Shown here: positions 5,468-5,474 of the stretch, one piece after another
Numbering within the stretch: position 1 is the stretch's first letter
Layout: each line of letters opens with the position of its first letter
Origin: DATMYQ01 sp035560935
GTDB taxonomy: Bacteria; Bacillota; Negativicutes; Sporomusales; Sporomusaceae
Assembly: GCA_035560935.1 (NCBI GenBank)
Contig: DATMYQ010000129.1
Span: 1-5,474, forward strand
Direction of reading: 5' to 3'
Length of the DNA: 5,474 bases
The notes under the pieces: generated by a model
Databases searched by the model: none
What the model saw: only the letters and a program-made list of their open reading frames with translations
Told to the model about the DNA's origin: nothing
Translations under genes and position numbers: made by a program

Positions 5468-5473
5468 ATTGTA
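5468..5473 (-). promoter_or_regulatory. Candidate -10 element of a promoter for rplS
   Basis: On the - strand TACAAT (5473 to 5468) differs from the sigma-A -10 consensus at one base. Transcription would begin near 5461, giving a leader of about 60 nt that includes the stem-loop at 5421-5452. The -35 region lies outside the window, so the call is tentative. Confidence 0.4.
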
Positions 5474-5474
5474 C

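Overview
The window looks like a conserved housekeeping block of a low-to-mid GC Firmicute. The order rplS, lepB, rbgA (ylqF), rnhB, ylqH-type flhB-like gene matches the Bacillus subtilis rplS-ylqF-rnhB-ylqH neighbourhood. The insertion of lepB before rbgA and the ylqH/HD-GYP/yraN tail suggest a Clostridia- or Negativicutes-like lineage. That placement is inferred from gene order and protein style, not from a search.

Layout: the left end (1-515) is read on the + strand. It holds a possible tail of an upstream gene and a complete single-domain universal stress protein (Usp) gene. Everything from 574 to the right end is on the - strand and is transcribed right to left: rplS (L19), lepB (signal peptidase I), rbgA (50S assembly GTPase), rnhB (RNase HII), a short FlhB C-terminal-domain-like gene, an HD-GYP domain gene and yraN. 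A hairpin at 535-571 lies between the convergent usp and yraN genes and can serve both strands. Two further hairpin terminators, after rplS and after rbgA, divide the - strand genes into three likely units: rplS alone; lepB-rbgA; and rnhB-ylqH-HD-GYP-yraN. A -10-like hexamer and a small stem-loop precede rplS and suggest its own promoter and an L19-type leader.

Functionally, rplS and rbgA serve the large ribosomal subunit, lepB matures exported proteins, and rnhB removes misincorporated or primer ribonucleotides. The ylqH-like gene and the HD-GYP gene are separated by only 8 nt, and the ribosome binding site of the second overlaps the stop of the first. They therefore look translationally coupled, pairing a type III/flagellar export-switch domain with a probable cyclic-di-GMP phosphodiesterase. 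This is the most interesting functional association here. The HD-GYP protein reads HDVGQ where HDxGK is usual.

I found no mobile element, CRISPR array, tRNA or rRNA, and no clearly new system. Three gene starts differ from, or need care against, the longest open frame: rnhB (ATG at 3232), the ylqH-like gene (ATG at 2356) and lepB (GTG at 4869).
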